From Planctomycetaceae bacterium (GTDB lineage: Bacteria > Planctomycetota > Planctomycetia > Planctomycetales > Planctomycetaceae), in NCBI GenBank assembly GCA_019636285.1, contig JAHBXV010000006.1, positions 62,001 to 126,000 on the forward strand: a DNA stretch of 64,000 nucleotides. The letters run 5' to 3'. Numbering within the stretch: the first letter of the stretch is position 1; every line of letters begins with the position of its first letter. The notes beneath the pieces are model-generated. The model was given only the letters and a program-made list of their open reading frames with translations, had not been told where the DNA came from and did no database searches. A program made the position numbers and the translations under genes. Positions 62,424 through 64,000 of this stretch are shown here, piece after piece.

Positions 62424-63152
62424 GTGATACGGCTGTTGAGCTACAACATTCACAAGGGAATCGGTGGACGCGATCGCCGCTACCGGCTGGAACGGATCAT
62501 TGAAGTCATTCGAGCTGAGTCTCCCGACATCATCTGCCTGCAAGAAGTCGATCGCGATGTCCGTCGATCCCGATTTCACGATCAGGCCCTCATGCTCGCC
62601 GAAGAGTTCACCGCGGTCGCTCATCTCTATCAATTGAATGTGCGGGTGCAGCGCGGGGGGTATGGGAACCTGCTCTTAAGCCGATGGCCGTTGCGACACA
62701 GCCATCAGATTTCACTGACTCGCCATGGCAAGAAGCCTCGTGGTGCCCAGATTGCCGTGATCGAGAGCGAGGAAGGGCCGCTGCAAGTCGTCAATTGGCA
62801 CCTGGGACTGTCCGAGCAGGAGCGCCACTGGCAGGTGCGACATCTTCTCCGGCATCACCTGTTTCGCGAGTCGGCTCATTTGCCGAGTATTCTGATTGGC
62901 GACACGAACGACTGGCGAGACACGCTCGAACGCGGACCATTCTCAATCCATGGATTTCACCAGATCACCCGGCCCCTCTCGCGCTTCCGGTCATTCCCCG
63001 CTTATCTGCCCCTGGGAGCACTCGACAAAGCGTTCGCGCGCGGGAATCTCGTCGTGGAACACGCCAAGGTGAGTCAACGGCGCGTCGCCCGAGATGCGTC
63101 GGACCACTTGCCGTTAATCATCGATGTTCGACTGACGGCTCCATCGACCTGA
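62424..63152 (+). CDS. Endonuclease/exonuclease/phosphatase family protein
   Basis: About 242 residues from GTG 62424, the point where similarity starts (an ATG at 62352 is in frame). Mg-dependent EEP fold: LLSYNIHKGIGG (Asn), IICLQEVDRDVRR (metal-binding Glu), VVNWHLGLS (His), LIGDTNDWRD (Asp/Asn) and ASDHLPLIIDV (final Asp-His). Could be a DNA/RNA nuclease, a lipid phosphatase or a phosphodiesterase. Follows argH by 87 bases. Confidence 0.88.
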   Translation: MIRLLSYNIHKGIGGRDRRYRLERIIEVIRAESPDIICLQEVDRDVRRSRFHDQALMLAEEFTAVAHLYQLNVRVQRGGYGNLLLSRWPLRHSHQISLTRHGKKPRGAQIAVIESEEGPLQVVNWHLGLSEQERHWQVRHLLRHHLFRESAHLPSILIGDTNDWRDTLERGPFSIHGFHQITRPLSRFRSFPAYLPLGALDKAFARGNLVVEHAKVSQRRVARDASDHLPLIIDVRLTAPST

Positions 63153-63162
63153 CAGCGCCCAC

Positions 63163-63236
63163 GTGTGCCACTGGCTCCGCCAGTGCTTCTTATACGCTGG
63201 TCAACTTAAGGCACACTGGCAGAGCCAGTGGCACAC
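63163..63236. repeat. MITE-like element with 23 bp terminal inverted repeats
   Basis: The arms 63163-63185 and 63214-63236 are reverse complements at 22 of 23 positions (core GTGCCACTGGCTC); each arm also folds on itself (CACTGGC / GCCAGTG). The 28-base centre has no reading frame. Confidence 0.75.
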
Positions 63237-63260
63237 GACCGCAACATTCACATCAACAGA

Positions 63261-64000
63261 TCACGACTTCACCACGACGGGATCACCCTGTTCCCGCAGC
63301 CACGTCTTGAGAGTCTCCTCCAGATCGGAACGCTGCTTCTGAAACTCCGCGGACTCGGACAGATCATTCAGTTCATGTGGGTCGGCTTTCAAATCGAAGA
63401 GCTGTACGCGGTCGATTTGCGGGTACCAGATGAGCTTCCACGAATCGCGGCGGATCGCGCGTTGCACGTCGCCATAGTATCCGATGATATATGGCCGCGC
63501 GGTGTCTGATTGGCCACGAAGAACGTCCGCGAAACTCTCGCCGTCACAATGTGGCGCTGGGACGTTGGCCAGATCGCATAACGTGGGAAACAGATCCCGC
63601 AACACGCACTGGGCATCGGTCACCTGACCTGAGACAACGCCGGGACCGGCAACGATCAGCGGCACATTCAAGGTGTGCTCATACATGTTCTGCTTGCCCG
63701 TCAATCCATGGCTTCCCAGTGCCAGTCCATGATCGCTCGTAAAGACGATGAGCGTGTTCTCTAACTCTCCCGTCTCAGCCAATCGAGCCAGTATGCGACC
63801 GATCTGGCGGTCGATGTCTTCAACCAGCGCCGCGTACACCGCCCAGGCTGGCTTCAGTGCGTCTGGCGTTCGTGGAAACGGAAACAGCATCTCATCACGA
63901 CCGTGGGCATTGCCATGATCGAAGGGATGTTCCGGCAGAGAGTTCGTCGGTAAGACGACCTGTTCAACCCGCGAAAGCGGATCGGTCCCCGGCGGAATTA
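63261..64000 (-). CDS. Sulfatase, C-terminal part (5' end beyond window)
   Basis: Open to the right edge; about 246 residues are present (the frame reaches 63998). TLIVFTSDHGLALGSHGLTGKQNMYEHTLNVPLIVAGPG is the conserved C-terminal metal-binding block of formylglycine sulfatases (D-H pair and Lys), followed by DLFPTLCDLANV and the C-terminal WKLIWYP / QLFDLKADPHELNDL segment. The formylglycine Cys/Ser site would be upstream and is not seen. Planctomycetes carry many such secreted enzymes for sulfated polysaccharides. Confidence 0.93.
   Translation of the reverse strand, partial: IPPGTDPLSRVEQVVLPTNSLPEHPFDHGNAHGRDEMLFPFPRTPDALKPAWAVYAALVEDIDRQIGRILARLAETGELENTLIVFTSDHGLALGSHGLTGKQNMYEHTLNVPLIVAGPGVVSGQVTDAQCVLRDLFPTLCDLANVPAPHCDGESFADVLRGQSDTARPYIIGYYGDVQRAIRRDSWKLIWYPQIDRVQLFDLKADPHELNDLSESAEFQKQRSDLEETLKTWLREQGDPVVVKS

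Overview
This 64 kb, GC-rich window reads as ordinary chromosome of a Planctomycetes bacterium (order Planctomycetales is my inference; I cannot name a genus). Family signatures support this: DUF1553 and DUF1501 proteins, a PVC-type CxxCH cytochrome with a beta-propeller, DUF1570, a secreted isochorismatase-like protein, a sulfatase, lipoproteins with long low-complexity linkers, and acidic or Lys/Ala-rich tails on housekeeping proteins. I found no phage, transposase gene, CRISPR array, tRNA or rRNA.

Layout. 1-7.4 kb (+): end of a DUF1553 gene, DUF1501, PVC cytochrome, polysaccharide deacetylase-like and isochorismatase-like exported proteins. 7.4-17.2 kb (-): one long respiratory block in transcription order lipoprotein, multi-domain cytochrome c, coxB, coxA (A2-type heme-copper oxidase with a YSHP motif), ctaA, ctaB, coxC, coxD, then an ABC ATPase and ABC-2 permease overlapping by 4 bases. 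17.6-24 kb: D-glutamate cyclase-like protein, rpsU, a LigD-type phosphoesterase, glnA behind a textbook sigma-54 promoter, a HTH-cupin regulator, DUF1570, and a 57-residue CsrA-like protein. 24.3-29.5 kb (+): an oligopeptide-type ABC importer (very large binding protein, two permeases, no ATPase). 29.6-32.8 kb (+): a complete NitT/TauT/THI5-type importer plus a zinc-ribbon protein, genes overlapping by 4 bases. 33-35.4 kb (-): a BlaI/M56 (BlaR-like) regulatory pair with operator-like dyads. 35.7-40 kb: hpt, phytanoyl-CoA dioxygenase, htpG, hsp20. 40.1-42.3 kb (-): a small exported protein, then an AAA ATPase plus TOPRIM-like partner resembling an OLD/PARIS-style defence pair. 42.4-55.5 kb: response regulator, membrane protein, ppa, a candidate structured RNA, nusA-infB-rbfA (no rimP), a HhH-GPD-like protein with histone-H1-like tail, a TPR protein and yebC. 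55.6-64 kb: membrane protein, hydrolase, coiled-coil/TPR protein, queC, argH, endonuclease/exonuclease/phosphatase protein and a truncated sulfatase.

The most unusual layer is in the intergenic DNA. There are at least five repeat families: heptanucleotide tandem repeats of three sequence types, often abutting stop codons; a ~75 bp element in two copies (upstream of htpG and of the HhH-GPD gene) whose outer stem shows a compensatory A-T to G-C change; a 28 bp TTAGCCGCGACC... repeat in three copies; a 23 bp terminal-inverted-repeat MITE-like hairpin built on GTGCCACTGGC; and a 14 bp inverted pair after glnA. The paired element and the heptamers are the best candidates for something undescribed; the ATPase/TOPRIM pair is the best candidate for a functional system. 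All function calls rest on reading motifs by eye; no database search or folding calculation was run.
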